From an uncultured Oxalobacter sp. (GTDB lineage: Bacteria; Pseudomonadota; Gammaproteobacteria; Burkholderiales; Burkholderiaceae_D): DNA of 64,000 nucleotides. Below the pieces are notes generated by a model. That model was not told the origin of the DNA, ran no database searches, and saw only the letters and a program-made list of their open reading frames with translations. The translations under genes and the position numbers were made by a program. Each line of letters starts with the position of its first letter. Positions within the stretch are counted from its first letter, which is position 1. Positions 12,325-23,491 of the stretch are shown here, piece by piece. The stretch spans positions 62,001 to 126,000 of the forward strand of contig CAKQWF010000006.1 in NCBI GenBank assembly GCA_934277985.1. The letters run 5' to 3'.

Positions 12325-12888
12325 ATGTTGCTGATGATAGACAATTACGATTCCTTTACCTATAACCTGGTCCAGTACTTCGGCGAATTGGGCGTCGATG
12401 TCAGAACGTATCGCAATGATGAAATTTCTCTGAAACAAATAGAGGAACTCAACCCGGATCATATCTGCATTTCTCCCGGGCCGAAAACGCCTTATGACGC
12501 GGGTATTTCGATGGAGGTGCTCAGGCATTTTGCCGGCAAGAAACCGTTGTTCGGTGTTTGTCTGGGTCATCAGGCCATCGGTGCGGCTTTCGGCGGCAAG
12601 ATCGTCCATGCAAAAGAAGTCATGCATGGCAAGACTTCTCCGGTGTTTCACAACAATACGGGCGTATTCAAAGGGCTGCCCAACCCGTTTACGGTGACAC
12701 GTTATCACTCGCTGGCGATCGACCGGGACAGTTTGCCAGATTGTCTCGAGGTCACGGCATGGACCGAAGATGGCGAAATCATGGGTGTACGTCACCGGCA
12801 ATATGCCATCGAAGGCGTCCAGTTCCATCCGGAATCCATTTTGTCCGAACACGGGCATTTGCTGCTCGGCAACTTTATCGGGGAATAA
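12325..12888 (+). CDS. trpG: anthranilate synthase component II (glutamine amidotransferase)
   Basis: 187 aa. Class I amidotransferase: '[19 protein letters not shown]', nucleophilic Cys in '[10 protein letters not shown]', and the His-Glu pair 'GVQFHPES'. It provides ammonia for anthranilate synthesis with TrpE (possibly also for PabB). The ATG at 12325 follows AAGGTGA at a good spacing, preferred over the GTG at 12316. The order trpG-trpD-trpC is intact but trpE is not upstream; the preceding 257 bp after yacG contain no recognisable gene. Confidence 0.95.
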   Translation: MLLMIDNYDSFTYNLVQYFGELGVDVRTYRNDEISLKQIEELNPDHICISPGPKTPYDAGISMEVLRHFAGKKPLFGVCLGHQAIGAAFGGKIVHAKEVMHGKTSPVFHNNTGVFKGLPNPFTVTRYHSLAIDRDSLPDCLEVTAWTEDGEIMGVRHRQYAIEGVQFHPESILSEHGHLLLGNFIGE

Positions 12889-12890
12889 TC

Positions 12891-13928
12891 ATGACATCGA
12901 TCAAACCTCAGGAAGCACTTTTAAGATGTATCGAACATCGTGAAATTTTCCACGATGAAATGCTGTCCTTGTTCCGCAGCATCATGGGTGGAGAAATGTC
13001 TCCGATCATGATTGCGGCATTGACCGTCGGATTGCGGGTCAAAAAGGAAACAGTCGGCGAAATCGCCGCGGCGGCACAGGTCATGCGCGAATTTGCCGTC
13101 AAGGTGAAAGTGAAACATCCCGAAAATCTGCTCGATATCGTCGGAACAGGTGGTGATGGTGCCCATACGTTCAATATTTCGACGGCGTCCATGTTTGTTG
13201 CGGCAGCCTGTGGCGCACAGGTTGCCAAGCATGGCAGCCGCAGCGTTTCTTCTTCCTCAGGAAGCGCCGACTTGCTTGAAGCACTGAACGCCAATATCAA
13301 TTTGTCGCCGGAAGAAATCGCGCGGTGTATCGAGGAAGTCGGCATCGGTTTCATGTATGCACCCAATCATCATGCAGCGATGAAACATGCCAAGGCAGTG
13401 CGCGAAGAACTGGGTGTCAGGACGATATTCAACATTCTCGGCCCACTGACGAATCCGGCATATGCCGACAATATGATGATGGGGGTTTTTCACCCTGATC
13501 TGGTCGGTATTCAGGTGCGTGTCTTGCAGAAAATGGGGCTGAAAAGGGCGCTGGTCGTCTGGGGGCGTGACAATCTCGATGAAATTTCACTGGGAGCCAG
13601 CACGCTGGTCGGTGAGCTGTCCGACGGGAAGGTTCGCGAGTATGACATCCATCCGGAAGACTTCGGTATCCGGATGTATGCCAGCCGGAATTTCAAGGTC
13701 GCCAATGCCGAAGAATCCAGAAAAATCGTGCTGGATACCCTGAACAACAAGCCGACGCCGGCAGCAGACATCATCGCCCTGAATGCCGGCGCAGCACTTT
13801 ATGCAGCAGGGAAGGCCGACTCGATTGCTGATGGCCTGGCGCAGGCCAGAGCGGCGATCGAGTCTGGCGCAGCCAGAATGAAACTGGATCAGTTTGTTGG
13901 CTTCACACAATCGGTCAACCGGAAATAG
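12891..13928 (+). CDS. trpD: anthranilate phosphoribosyltransferase
   Basis: 345 aa. The N-terminal helical domain is followed by the PRPP-binding loop '[17 protein letters not shown]' and '[19 protein letters not shown]', both diagnostic. It transfers phosphoribose to anthranilate. It begins two bases after the trpG stop. The third Trp biosynthesis gene follows 11 bp later. Confidence 0.96.
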   Translation: MTSIKPQEALLRCIEHREIFHDEMLSLFRSIMGGEMSPIMIAALTVGLRVKKETVGEIAAAAQVMREFAVKVKVKHPENLLDIVGTGGDGAHTFNISTASMFVAAACGAQVAKHGSRSVSSSSGSADLLEALNANINLSPEEIARCIEEVGIGFMYAPNHHAAMKHAKAVREELGVRTIFNILGPLTNPAYADNMMMGVFHPDLVGIQVRVLQKMGLKRALVVWGRDNLDEISLGASTLVGELSDGKVREYDIHPEDFGIRMYASRNFKVANAEESRKIVLDTLNNKPTPAADIIALNAGAALYAAGKADSIADGLAQARAAIESGAARMKLDQFVGFTQSVNRK

Positions 13929-13939
13929 GGAGGACGGAC

Positions 13940-14740
13940 ATGTCGGATATTCTGGAAAAAATTCTTGCCGTCAAAAGGGAAGAAATCGCGAAAGCCAAGG
14001 CGGTTCAGTCGTTGCAGGCATTGCGTGCACAAGCCGAAAACGATACCGGATTGCGACAGAACCGACGCGATTTTGAAAAAGCCCTTCGTGAAAAAATAGC
14101 GGCCGGTTCGGCAGCCGTCATTGCCGAAGTCAAGAAAGCCTCGCCGTCCAAAGGCATTATCCGGGAACGGTTTTATCCGGCGGAAATCGCGCGAAGCTAT
14201 GAAAAATATGGTGCAGCGTGTTTGTCAGTACTTACTGACAGAGAATTTTTCAAGGGCGATTCCGCTTATCTGGTTCAGGCGCGCGCGGCTTGTTCGTTAC
14301 CGGTATTGCGCAAGGATTTCATCATCGATCCCTATCAGGTATATGAAGCGGCGGCCTGGGGTGCGGACTGTATTTTGCTGATTGTGGCGGCGCTGGAAGA
14401 CAGCCGGATGGCCGAACTGGAAGCCTGTGCGTCCGAATTCGGGCTGGATGTCCTGGTCGAAGTCCATAATGCCGCAGAGCTGGAACGTGCCCTGTCGCTT
14501 AAGACGCCGTTGCTGGGTATCAACAACCGCGATCTGAAAACTTTTCGCACTTCGATCGACAATACGATCCGTTTGTTGCCCGGATTGCCGCAAGGCAAAC
14601 TGGTCGTGACCGAATCCGGTATTTTGTGCCGAGACGATGTACTGAAAATGCGTGCTGCGGGCGTGAATGCCTTTCTCGTGGGCGAGGCATTCATGCGTGC
14701 GGAAGAACCCGGTAAGGAACTGGCCAAACTGTTTGCTTGA
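13940..14740 (+). CDS. trpC: indole-3-glycerol phosphate synthase
   Basis: 266 aa TIM barrel. Signatures are '[16 protein letters not shown]' (catalytic Lys), '[18 protein letters not shown]' and '[10 protein letters not shown]', with phosphate-binding 'VTESGI' and '[10 protein letters not shown]'. It closes the indole ring in tryptophan synthesis. A strong AGGGAGG sits before the ATG. It is the last gene of the trpGDC group; the next gene is convergent. Confidence 0.96.
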   Translation: MSDILEKILAVKREEIAKAKAVQSLQALRAQAENDTGLRQNRRDFEKALREKIAAGSAAVIAEVKKASPSKGIIRERFYPAEIARSYEKYGAACLSVLTDREFFKGDSAYLVQARAACSLPVLRKDFIIDPYQVYEAAAWGADCILLIVAALEDSRMAELEACASEFGLDVLVEVHNAAELERALSLKTPLLGINNRDLKTFRTSIDNTIRLLPGLPQGKLVVTESGILCRDDVLKMRAAGVNAFLVGEAFMRAEEPGKELAKLFA

Positions 14741-14776
14741 TGGTGTGGGCAGTTTGCATCAGGACTGGTGGCGGAC

Positions 14777-16600
14777 TTATGCCGCCGGAAGATGCAGCCA
14801 GTTCCGACGAGCTTCCCGCATGGAGGCGGTTTCTTCTTCTGAGACGGACAGGGTGTACTTCGGTATGTGTTCGTCGGCCAGTGTCACTTCGAATTGCATC
14901 AGTTCGTCACGCCGGAAAACGTGGATGCGAATCGTTTCGCCCGCATTGTAAGAGGACAGCTGCTTTTCGAGATTGGCGGCTGGATTGTCTGCCGATACTC
15001 TCAGGCCATCTATCGCCAGCAGGACATCACCCGCCGCAATGCCGGCACGGTGTGCCGTTCCACCTTCGAAGACATGCGTGACGACGCAATCTGATCCGGA
15101 ACGCCGGACGCGGATGTCCAGACCCGGTATGGATGTCGCGGTGTCAAGCAGGGTGATCCCGAAAGGCGCAAAAAGTTCCGGTAACGGCAACAAGTCGGTT
15201 CCGTCGATATAGCGGTTGAAAAATTCCGTGCAATCCTCACCGCAGACGGATTCGATGATCGCTTTGGCATCGGCATCGGTTATGCCGTGTGCGTCTCCAT
15301 GATAGAAATTCTTGCCGTAACGTTGCCACAGCACGCGCATGACGTCGTCAAGCGACCGGTTATGCCCGGTTTTTTCCCGGATCATGAGGTCAAGCGCCAG
15401 CGCGACGAGCGAACCTTTGGTGTAGTAGCTGACCAGCGCATTCGGTGCATTCTCATCCTGCCGGTAATACTTGATCCATGCATCGAAACTCGATTCTGCC
15501 ACACTCTGCCTGAGATGGCCCCGTCCACGCATGACCTGATTGAGTGACGACGCGATTTGCTGCAAATAGGTGTTTGTATCAACCAGCCCGCTGCGCACGA
15601 TGGTCAGATCGTCATAGTAGCTGGTGAATCCCTCAAACAGCCATAAAAGCCGTGTATAGGTTTCTTCACGCAGGTCGTAGGGGGCGAAAACGGCCGGCTT
15701 GACCCGTTTCACATTCCATGTGTGGAAATATTCGTGGCTGCACAATCCCAGAAATTGGAGATAGTCGTCGCTGATTTTTCCGGTAGCTTGCCGGTGATTG
15801 TTTATGACAGGAAGAGATGACCGGGAACATAACAGCGCGGTGGATGCACGGTGTTCCAGTCCACCATACCCGTTTTTGACGACCATGACGAGGAAGACGT
15901 AGCGGGATACTGGCGCTTTCAGGGTTTCCGGTTCGAACAGGGCGATTTCGGTTTCGCAGATTTTGCGCAGATCGTTTTCCAGCCGCTCCATATCCAGATG
16001 CGGAACACGTCCGGTAATGACGATATCGTGCGGGACGCCATGTGCCGTGAATTGCCCCAGCATGAAGTTCCCCATTTCGACCGGGGAATCGATCAGTTCG
16101 TCGTAATTGCTTGCACGATAGCTGCCAAAGCCGTAACGGGGCGCTTCGTGTTCAGGCAGGGCTGTCGCAACACGCCATGATGACGCTGCCTTACCGGCTG
16201 GCTTGCGGATATCGACGATGTGCGGGTATTCGCCATATCCGACCGCTTCCAGAAAAACGCTGGAACCATTGAAAAAGCCATGCGTCTGGTCAAGATGTGC
16301 GGTACGTACGGACAAGTCCCATGCATAGACGTCATAGTCGACGATAAGTGGTCCGGAACAGGGGGCCGCTTGCCAAGTGTGCTTGTCGGTTTTATCCAGC
16401 GGGACAGGCATGCCATGAGAGTGCGCCCGGATCTGCACGATATTGCGTGCGAATTCGCGGATCATGTAACTGCCGGGTATCCATGCGGGCAACCGGAAGA
16501 CCTGTCCGTCCGGAGCAGGTTCGTCGACCGTGACCGTAACATGGAACAGATGGGCATTCGGATCGGATGCCTCGATGGAATAATGGATGGCCTGCTTCAT
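14777..16600 (-). CDS. M61 family metallopeptidase with PDZ domain
   Basis: 607 aa. The N-terminal beta-sandwich 'FRLPAWIPGSYMIREFARNI' and the zinc motif HEYFHTWN (near residue 290) with downstream Glu in 'LLWLFEGFTSYYDD' define the glycyl-aminopeptidase family M61. A PDZ domain follows near 500-560 ('AHRAGIAAGDVLLAIDGLRV'). No signal peptide is visible, so it is probably cytoplasmic. It lies 29 bp downstream of metH on the same strand and may share its transcript. The physiological substrate is unknown. Confidence 0.9.
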   Translation of the reverse strand: MKQAIHYSIEASDPNAHLFHVTVTVDEPAPDGQVFRLPAWIPGSYMIREFARNIVQIRAHSHGMPVPLDKTDKHTWQAAPCSGPLIVDYDVYAWDLSVRTAHLDQTHGFFNGSSVFLEAVGYGEYPHIVDIRKPAGKAASSWRVATALPEHEAPRYGFGSYRASNYDELIDSPVEMGNFMLGQFTAHGVPHDIVITGRVPHLDMERLENDLRKICETEIALFEPETLKAPVSRYVFLVMVVKNGYGGLEHRASTALLCSRSSLPVINNHRQATGKISDDYLQFLGLCSHEYFHTWNVKRVKPAVFAPYDLREETYTRLLWLFEGFTSYYDDLTIVRSGLVDTNTYLQQIASSLNQVMRGRGHLRQSVAESSFDAWIKYYRQDENAPNALVSYYTKGSLVALALDLMIREKTGHNRSLDDVMRVLWQRYGKNFYHGDAHGITDADAKAIIESVCGEDCTEFFNRYIDGTDLLPLPELFAPFGITLLDTATSIPGLDIRVRRSGSDCVVTHVFEGGTAHRAGIAAGDVLLAIDGLRVSADNPAANLEKQLSSYNAGETIRIHVFRRDELMQFEVTLADEHIPKYTLSVSEEETASMREARRNWLHLPAA

Positions 16601-16629
16601 ATCGTCGTCTCCCTGCCGGTTGAATCTGT

Positions 16630-19600
16630 TTACAGGATCGGGGCCAGCCAGTGTGCCAGCTGTTCTTCGGAAACATGGCGACGCTTGGCCATGTCGGCGA
16701 CCTGATCCTTGCCGATTTTTCCGATCGTGAAATAACGGGCATCCGGATGGGCGAAATAAAATCCCGCAATGGAAGCTGTCGGCAACATGGCGTACGATTC
16801 CGTCAGGCTCATGCCGATTTCCTCGCAGCGCAGGATACGGAAAAGATCGCTCTTGACGGTATGTTCCGGATTGGCCGGATAACCGGGGGCAGGACGGATG
16901 CCACGGTAGGGTTCCTTGTGCAATTCTTCGGGCGTGAAGCGTTCATCCGGGGCATATCCCCACAGATCCTTGCGGACCAATTCATGCAGATATTCCGCCA
17001 GTGCCTCGACAAGACGGTCAGCCAGTGCTTTCAGCATGATGCCGTCGTAATCGTTTTGCGACGTGTTGAATGTTTCCAGCCGTGTATCGATACCGACACC
17101 GGTCGTGACCGCGAACAGACCGATATAGTCCCGGATGCCGGAAGATTTGGGTGCGATGAAGTCGGCAAGACACTGGTTCGGACGGGCGATACCGTTGATC
17201 ACCGGTTTTTCCGCCTGTTGCCGGACACCGTAATAGGTGAAGGCGACACTGGAACGGGTTTCATCGGTATAAATTTCGATATCGTCATCGTTGACGCTGT
17301 TGGCAGGCATCAGGGCAAGCGACGCGTTGGCGGTCAGCCATTTGCCCCGAATCAGTTTGTCCAGCATGGCTTTGCCGTCTGCGAAAACCTTGCGTGCGGT
17401 TTCGCCGTGAACAGGATCGTCGAGAATTTCGGGATAGGAACCGGAAAGATCCCAGACACGGAAAAACGGCGCCCAGTCGATGTAACCGGCCAGTGTCGCC
17501 AGATCGATGTTGCGCAGGAAACGCTGTCCCAGATAGACCGGTTTTTTCGGGGTATCCGGACCGCTGAACGACAGTTTCGCCTTGTTGGCGCGTGCTTCGT
17601 CGATCGGCAGCAGTTTCTTCGGTTTCTTGCTGGCGTGCAGCTCGCGGATGTGTTCGTAGTCGTCGGTCAGGACCTTGATATATTTTTCACGCATGCTGTC
17701 TGAGAGCAGTGCCTGAATGACTGTAACGGTGCGCGATGCATCCGGCACCTGAACGACCGGGCCTTCGTAATTCGGTGCGATCTTGATGGCGGTATGGGTC
17801 TTGCTGGTCGTCGCTCCCCCCACGAAAAGCGGGATTTTTCGGGTGCGGAAATATTCGTCGCGTTGCATTTCGCTGGCGACATGCATCATTTCTTCCAGTG
17901 AAGGCGTAATCAGGCCGGACAAGCCGATGGCATCGGCCTGGACTTCCTTGGCCTTGGCCAGAATCTCCTCGCATGGCACCATTACGCCCATGTTGATCAC
18001 CTCGAAGTTGTTGCACTGCAAAACGACGGCCACGATGTTCTTGCCGATATCATGTACGTCGCCCTTGACAGTGGCGATCACGATTTTGCCTTTCGACTGG
18101 GTATTGCCGCTCAGGCGTTTCTGTTCCTCGATATACGGAACCAGATAGGCGACCGCCTGTTTCATGACGCGGGCGGATTTGACGACTTGCGGCAGGAACA
18201 TCTTGCCCTGACCGAACAGGTCCCCCACGGCATTCATGCCGTCCATGAGCGGTCCTTCGATGACCTCGATCGGTTGACCGCCTTTTTTCAGGACTTCCTG
18301 AAGCGCTTCATCGGTATCTTCAGTGATGAAATCCGTCAGACCATGCACAAAAGCATAGGTCAGGCGTTTGTTGACCGGTTCACTGCGCCACTGGAGATTG
18401 TCGCTTTCCTTTTTGGCGCCGGAATGGAATTCGCTGGCGACTTCGATCAGCCGCTCGGTGGCGTCCGGGCGGCGGTTGAGTACGGCATCCTCGACACGTT
18501 CGCGCAGCGTTTCCGGAATTTCGTCGTACACCCCGATCATGCCGGCGTTCACGATCCCCATCGTCAGTCCGGCCGCGATGGCGTGATACAGGAAAACTGT
18601 ATGGATGGCTTCTCGGGCCGGATTGTTGCCGCGAAGACTGAAGCTGACGTTCGAAACACCGCCGCTGATCTTGGCATAAGGCAGGTTTGCCTTGATCCAG
18701 CGGGTCGCTTCGATGAAATCGACGGCATAGTTGTTATGTTCTTCAATACCGGTGGCGATGGCAAAAATGTTGGGGTCGAAAATGATGTCTTCGGCAGGGA
18801 AACCGATGGTATTGACCAGCAGATCGTAGGCACGTTTGCAAATGGCGATCTTTCGCTCGTAAGTGTCAGCCTGTCCCTGTTCGTCAAACGCCATGACGAT
18901 GATGGCCGCACCATACCGGCGGCACAGTTTCGCCTGTCTGAGAAATTCGGCTTCACCGGCTTTCAGCGAAATGGAATTGACGATGGATTTTCCCTGGAGG
19001 CATTTCAGGCCGGTCTCGATCACTTCCCATTTGGATGAATCGAGCATGACGGGTACACGGGCGATTTCCGGTTCCGAGGCGATCAGGTTCAGAAAACGTC
19101 GCATGGCGCTGACTGAATCGAGCATGGCTTCGTCCATGTTGATGTCGATGATCTGGGCACCGTTTTCGACCTGCTGGCGGGCGACTGCCAGCGCCTTGTC
19201 GTATTCCTCGTTCAGAATCATCCGGGCGAAAGCCTTCGAACCGGTGACGTTCGTGCGTTCGCCGACATTGACGAACAGGGAATCGTCGTCGATCGTGAAA
19301 GGTTCCAGACCCGACAGACGCATGGCTGGCGGGATGACCGGTACTTTTCTGGGAGGCAACGAGGCGACGGCCTGCGTGATGGCGCGGATATGGTCCGGCG
19401 TGGTACCGCAACAGCCTCCGACGACATTGACGAAACCGCTTCGTGCGAATTCATTCAGGAAAGATGCTGTATCTTTCGGGCCTTCGTCGAAACCGGTTTC
19501 ACTCATCGGATTGGGCAGGCCGGCATTCGGATAAATACAGATATACGTGTCGGCGATCCGTGACAGTTCTTCGACATACGGGCGCATCAACGCCGCACCC

Positions 19601-20382
19601 AGTGCACAGTTCAGGCCAACGGTCAGCGGTTTGGCATGGCGGATCGAATACCAGAAAGCCGTCACCGTCTGGCCAGAAAGAATACGGCCGGATGCGTCGG
19701 TCACCGTTCCGGAAATCATGATGGGCAGTTTTTTCCCCGTCGCTTCGAAGAAGCTGTCGATGGCGAAGAGGGCAGCCTTGCAATTCAGGGTATCGAAGAC
19801 CGTTTCGACCAGAAACAGATCGACTCCCCCGTCGACCAGCGCGCGAACTTGTTCGGAATAGGCGTCGACGAGCTGGTCGAACGTGATGTTGCGTGCACCC
19901 GGATCGTTGACGTCCGGCGAGATCGAAGCGGTTCGTGGCGTCGGCCCGATCGAGCCTGCGACAAAACGCGGATGTTCTGGCGTGGCATACCGGTCACATA
20001 CGGCACGGGCGATTTTCGCCGATTGCACATTCATCTCATAGACGAGATGTGCCATATGGTAGTCTTCTTGCGCAATTGCCGTGGCACCGAACGTGTTGGT
20101 TTCGATAATGTCCGCACCGGCTTTCAGATATTCTTCATGAATGGCCGAAATGATGTGAGGCTGTGTCAGTGAAAGCAGTTCATTGTTGCCCTTGACGAAC
20201 AATTCACGGTTTCCGGTCGAGGCAGGGGGAGCAAAGTCGATAAACCGGCCATCTGGACCGCCCCGGTAATCTTCTTCCGTCAGACCATAACGCTGGATCA
20301 TGGTACCCATGGCGCCATCCAGAATGAGAATACGGCGAGACATGATATCGCGAAGGCGGTTTTCGGTAGTGTTGTTTTCCAT
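16630..20382 (-). CDS. metH: cobalamin-dependent methionine synthase
   Basis: 1250 aa, full-length modular MetH. The homocysteine domain has '[12 protein letters not shown]' and the zinc cysteine pair '[13 protein letters not shown]' near 320. The methyl-THF pterin domain follows ('[16 protein letters not shown]'). The cobalamin cap and binding domain has '[10 protein letters not shown]' (the DxHxxG lower-axial ligand) near 780. The C-terminal AdoMet reactivation domain has '[13 protein letters not shown]'. It methylates homocysteine using methyl-THF. It indicates B12 availability, relevant to the cobalamin riboswitch at 53.7 kb. I see no riboswitch in its own 5' region. Confidence 0.97.
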   Translation of the reverse strand: MENNTTENRLRDIMSRRILILDGAMGTMIQRYGLTEEDYRGGPDGRFIDFAPPASTGNRELFVKGNNELLSLTQPHIISAIHEEYLKAGADIIETNTFGATAIAQEDYHMAHLVYEMNVQSAKIARAVCDRYATPEHPRFVAGSIGPTPRTASISPDVNDPGARNITFDQLVDAYSEQVRALVDGGVDLFLVETVFDTLNCKAALFAIDSFFEATGKKLPIMISGTVTDASGRILSGQTVTAFWYSIRHAKPLTVGLNCALGAALMRPYVEELSRIADTYICIYPNAGLPNPMSETGFDEGPKDTASFLNEFARSGFVNVVGGCCGTTPDHIRAITQAVASLPPRKVPVIPPAMRLSGLEPFTIDDDSLFVNVGERTNVTGSKAFARMILNEEYDKALAVARQQVENGAQIIDINMDEAMLDSVSAMRRFLNLIASEPEIARVPVMLDSSKWEVIETGLKCLQGKSIVNSISLKAGEAEFLRQAKLCRRYGAAIIVMAFDEQGQADTYERKIAICKRAYDLLVNTIGFPAEDIIFDPNIFAIATGIEEHNNYAVDFIEATRWIKANLPYAKISGGVSNVSFSLRGNNPAREAIHTVFLYHAIAAGLTMGIVNAGMIGVYDEIPETLRERVEDAVLNRRPDATERLIEVASEFHSGAKKESDNLQWRSEPVNKRLTYAFVHGLTDFITEDTDEALQEVLKKGGQPIEVIEGPLMDGMNAVGDLFGQGKMFLPQVVKSARVMKQAVAYLVPYIEEQKRLSGNTQSKGKIVIATVKGDVHDIGKNIVAVVLQCNNFEVINMGVMVPCEEILAKAKEVQADAIGLSGLITPSLEEMMHVASEMQRDEYFRTRKIPLFVGGATTSKTHTAIKIAPNYEGPVVQVPDASRTVTVIQALLSDSMREKYIKVLTDDYEHIRELHASKKPKKLLPIDEARANKAKLSFSGPDTPKKPVYLGQRFLRNIDLATLAGYIDWAPFFRVWDLSGSYPEILDDPVHGETARKVFADGKAMLDKLIRGKWLTANASLALMPANSVNDDDIEIYTDETRSSVAFTYYGVRQQAEKPVINGIARPNQCLADFIAPKSSGIRDYIGLFAVTTGVGIDTRLETFNTSQNDYDGIMLKALADRLVEALAEYLHELVRKDLWGYAPDERFTPEELHKEPYRGIRPAPGYPANPEHTVKSDLFRILRCEEIGMSLTESYAMLPTASIAGFYFAHPDARYFTIGKIGKDQVADMAKRRHVSEEQLAHWLAPIL

Positions 20383-20616
20383 TTTGATTTCCGGTAGAGG
20401 GCGAAAGGCCGGAGCTTTCGCCGGAATTGGGGTTTTAGAGATACAGGAAATGAAAAATTATACTGTAATCAACAATCAGGAATGAACCGGTCGGCAGTGC
20501 CATGTCGTATCCGCAGTAAAGCAAGTTTTTGATACCGCAGGTTTTCCGTTGAGGCGGTGTGTGGCAGGCGCTGTCGTCCAGTCTTGTCGCAAGCGATTGC
20601 TTTCGGCGGGAAAACC

Positions 20617-21351
20617 TTACGGGAGCGATTGCAGCTTCAGGTTGATCGAATCCGCTTCGGCGACGCCAGGAACCCGAGTGCCGTCAGCAAAGAAAATCGT
20701 CGGTGTTCCCTCGATATTGAGCTGTTTGCCCAGTGCGCGAATCCGTTTATCCGGGAAAGCGCAGTTATTGCCGGCTTTCGCAGGCATTTTGTCGTTGATC
20801 ATCCAGTCGTGCCATGCCTGTGCCGGGTTGGGGGAACACCAGATGTTTCTGGAAATCTCGACGGATTTTTCTGACAGGATATTGAGCGGATACAGATAGA
20901 TCGTGACATTGTCCACGTTTCGCAGGTTGTATTCGAGCTGTTTGCAGTGGCGGCAGGTCGGATCGGAAAAAACGGCCATCTTGCCTTCACCGCTTCCCTT
21001 GACGATCTGGATTGCCAGGTCTTTCGGCAGGCTTGAAAAGTCTGTGATCGCGAATTTCCGGAGTTTTTCGTTCGTATAGTCGGTCCGCGTCTGGATGTCC
21101 ATGATGTTCCCGATGAAGAGGTAGCGTGCCTCGGCGTCGGTATAGACCAGATTGTTGCCGACACGGACTTCGTACAAACCTGAATACGGAGTTTTGACGA
21201 TATCGCTTTTCTCGACATTCACGCCGAGATATTCCACGAAACGCTTCTGAATAACAGTTTCGGCAGAAGATGCCGCCAACGTGCAGGCACACCAGAGCAT
21301 GCAGCAAATCGCCGAAATGGTATGAATAAAACGGGTAATCGGATAAGGCAT
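20617..21351 (-). CDS. dsbC: thiol:disulfide interchange protein DsbC
   Basis: 244 aa. An N-terminal signal peptide (hydrophobic to about residue 26, 'CTLAASS') is followed by a dimerisation domain and a thioredoxin fold with active site CRHC in 'VFSDPTCRHCKQLEYNL'. The cis-Pro loop is 'EGTPTIFFADGT'. It is a periplasmic disulfide isomerase. The start at 21351 has an AGGA nine bases upstream; an upstream ATG at 21450 would give an implausible leader. Confidence 0.92.
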   Translation of the reverse strand: MPYPITRFIHTISAICCMLWCACTLAASSAETVIQKRFVEYLGVNVEKSDIVKTPYSGLYEVRVGNNLVYTDAEARYLFIGNIMDIQTRTDYTNEKLRKFAITDFSSLPKDLAIQIVKGSGEGKMAVFSDPTCRHCKQLEYNLRNVDNVTIYLYPLNILSEKSVEISRNIWCSPNPAQAWHDWMINDKMPAKAGNNCAFPDKRIRALGKQLNIEGTPTIFFADGTRVPGVAEADSINLKLQSLP

Positions 21352-21505
21352 AATAGATATTCCTGAAAAGTTTTTGCCAGGGAAGGGCCAGAAGGCGTAT
21401 TCTGGCCATGTATGCAGCAAAAGCGCAATCTGAAACGAAAGAAAAAACAATTCTGTATAATGAAAAACGACACGTCGGCGTTTTTTTTGTTACAATGCAC
21501 GCTTC

Positions 21506-21559
<54 letters not shown>

Positions 21560-21581
<22 letters not shown>

Positions 21582-21652
21582 AATCCAATTCCAAAGCCAT
21601 CCCAAGATGTCTTTTAAGCCGTGTAAATTCAACAGTTTACACGGCTTTTTTT
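21560..21652 (+). repeat. attL: left direct repeat of the integrative island
   Basis: The last ~22 bp of tRNA-Thr and the adjoining terminator recur at 32646-32737. Bases 21587-21652 are identical to 32672-32737 (66 bp). The tRNA-derived part differs by three substitutions and one deletion. The intact tRNA is retained on this side, next to the integrase. Confidence 0.9.
21616..21652 (+). terminator. tRNA-Thr terminator, duplicated at the far end of the island
   Basis: Hairpin AAGCCGTGTAAA-TTCAACAG-TTTACACGGCTT followed by T7. The same hairpin is found at 32701-32738, where it forms the right boundary of the inserted element. Confidence 0.9.
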
Positions 21653-21701
21653 ATGTTTTGTTGTCCTGACACGTCCTCATTAGTCCGCTGACATCCACGA
21701 C

Positions 21702-21768
21702 TTTTGTGTATATATTTGTGCATATGCGAACTGGTTTTCGATATACACAAATCCGGATATACACAAAA
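21702..21768. repeat. clustered TTTGTGTATAT motifs before the integrase (candidate integrase arm sites/operator)
   Basis: One forward copy at 21703-21713 and two inverted copies (ATATACACAAA at 21741-21751 and 21757-21767) crowd the integrase start. The forward copy extends to 23 bp identical with 32580-32602 at the other island end (core GTGTATATATTTGTGCAT). Presence at both ends suggests arm-type binding sites for recombination proteins, and the position over the promoter suggests autoregulation. This is inference. Confidence 0.55.
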
Positions 21769-23031
21769 ATGCCGAAAATTTCCAAACCATTATCTGACAG
21801 ACAGATCAGCAACGCAAAGCCGAGGGACAGGGATTACTCCCTGCCGGATGGGGGTGGTCTGGGTCTGGTGGTGACCATCAAGGGGTCAAAATTGTGGCGG
21901 ATGCGGACACGTATCAACGGGAAGCCGGTAGTTTTTTCTTTTGGTGAATACCCGCAACTATCCCTTGAGCAGGCCAGAAAGAGGCGCGATGAGGTGTGCA
22001 AACTGGTTGCCGAAGGGATCGACCCACGTGAGGCAAAAAAAGCGCAACAGGCGGCCGAGAAGGCGGCAGAGGATGCGAAAGCGATGGCGGATGACCGGAC
22101 GTTTGAGAAGCTGGCCAGAAGGCTGTATGAGCGCAAGGCGGGCAGGACATCGGACAGTTACCGCCATACGATGTTGCGGCAGTTTGAGCTGCATATGTTC
22201 CCGGTGATCGGGAAAAAGAACATTGCCGATATTGAAGGCAAGGAATTGTTCGATCTGTTTTGCGGCACCGCCAGTATGCTCAATGCGAGGGGCAAGCCGA
22301 TGACGTACATGGCCAAGAAGCCGTGCCAGTGGACGGCGGAAGTTTACGATCTGGCCAATATGGAGAACAGCAGTTTCAATCTGAACAATCCTTGCCGGGC
22401 GATTATCCGGTTTTTGCCGAAGCATGAGACGGAGCATATGCGGCGGATACGGTTTTCGGAATTGCCGGATTTTATTCTGGCATTGCAGACGTATGGCGGG
22501 CATGTTCTGACGAAGGCGGCTATCTGGATGATGCTTTATACCGGGGTGCGGCAGGCCAGTATCCGTCATGCGCAATGGTCTGATTTCGATATGAAGGCGG
22601 CGATCTGGAACCGCAAGCCGGAAAAGTCCGATAAGGAAATTCATGAGTTGCCTTTGCCCAAACAGGCGGTGAAGGTGCTGGAAACGATCCGGGGTTTGTC
22701 GGATGGAAAAGGTGATCTGGTTTTTCCGAGTGTGTATGCCAGTCAGTTGAAGATGAGCGAGGCGGCAATCGGTCAGGCGATAAGGCGCATGGGGTTTGCC
22801 ATGACGGGACACGGTTTGCGCGGGGTGGTCAGTACGGGTCTCAATGAGCGGGGGTTCAGTCCCCGTCTGGTTGAAGTGCAACTGGGTCACAAGAAGGGGG
22901 ATGCGATCGAGGCGGCCTATAACGATGCCAGGCATTTGAAAGACCGGCGCAAGATGATGCAGGCGTGGGCGGATTATCTGGAAGGGTTGAAGGCTGGAAA
23001 AATAACAAGGATTGGAAAAGGTGTTGCATAA
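21769..23031 (+). CDS. P4-type tyrosine integrase
   Basis: 420 aa. The N-terminus 'PLSDRQISNAKPRDRDYSLPDGGGLGLVVTIKGSKLWRMRTRINGK' is the DUF4102 arm-binding domain of P4/CP4 integrases. The catalytic domain has Arg in 'YTGVRQASIRHAQW', His/Arg in 'GHGLRGVVST', and His...Tyr in 'LGHKKGDAIEAAYN'. It catalyses site-specific recombination at the adjacent tRNA-Thr 3' end. The start at 21769 matches the family; an in-frame ATG at 21724 and the preceding GTG-rich leader are within the repeat region. Confidence 0.95.
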   Translation: MPKISKPLSDRQISNAKPRDRDYSLPDGGGLGLVVTIKGSKLWRMRTRINGKPVVFSFGEYPQLSLEQARKRRDEVCKLVAEGIDPREAKKAQQAAEKAAEDAKAMADDRTFEKLARRLYERKAGRTSDSYRHTMLRQFELHMFPVIGKKNIADIEGKELFDLFCGTASMLNARGKPMTYMAKKPCQWTAEVYDLANMENSSFNLNNPCRAIIRFLPKHETEHMRRIRFSELPDFILALQTYGGHVLTKAAIWMMLYTGVRQASIRHAQWSDFDMKAAIWNRKPEKSDKEIHELPLPKQAVKVLETIRGLSDGKGDLVFPSVYASQLKMSEAAIGQAIRRMGFAMTGHGLRGVVSTGLNERGFSPRLVEVQLGHKKGDAIEAAYNDARHLKDRRKMMQAWADYLEGLKAGKITRIGKGVA

Positions 23032-23280
23032 AAACAATAAGTTTTTGTTTCGCCACTTTTCGGCATGAAACGGGAAATAATGGCCGGAAATGTGTGTAAA
23101 CGGATGGTATGCCGAAAAGAGTTTTTCATAAGTGGTTGATTTGAAATATTTTCATGGCGGACGCGAAGGCCGGTGCACAGTTTGAGAAAGTCGCAACAAA
23201 ATGCACAGGCGTTATTGTCTTTTAGGTAAACTATGCAGGAGCTGTATAAATAAACAGGGATTCATGAGGAATCAAGCCTT

Positions 23281-23360
23281 GATGTGGTTTTGAAGGCCGC
23301 CACATAAAGGAAAGCCCCGAAGGTGCGGCAACACCAACGGGGCTGGAAAAAGGCCTTGAA
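23281..23360 (+). ncRNA. candidate C4-antisense-RNA-like structured RNA
   Basis: Between integrase and the AlpA-like gene is a compact hairpin GCCCCG-aa-GGTG-cggcaa-CACC-aa-CGGGGC (23314-23343), preceded by GGCCGCCACATAAAGGAAA. The layout resembles, from memory, the C4/CI immunity RNAs of P1/P4-like elements. Apart from this, the 23032-23491 interval shows no gene. The family assignment needs a covariance-model search. Confidence 0.45.
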
Positions 23361-23491
23361 ATTGAACGAGGATAAGAGCCTTACAAACTTGTAATTCAGC
23401 TTGCAAGCAAATATTAGTGTAGTTATACACTACTTTCAAGCGAAAAATTTACCAGCTAGTAAGGCATTCCACGACCTTCAAAGGAGCAAGA

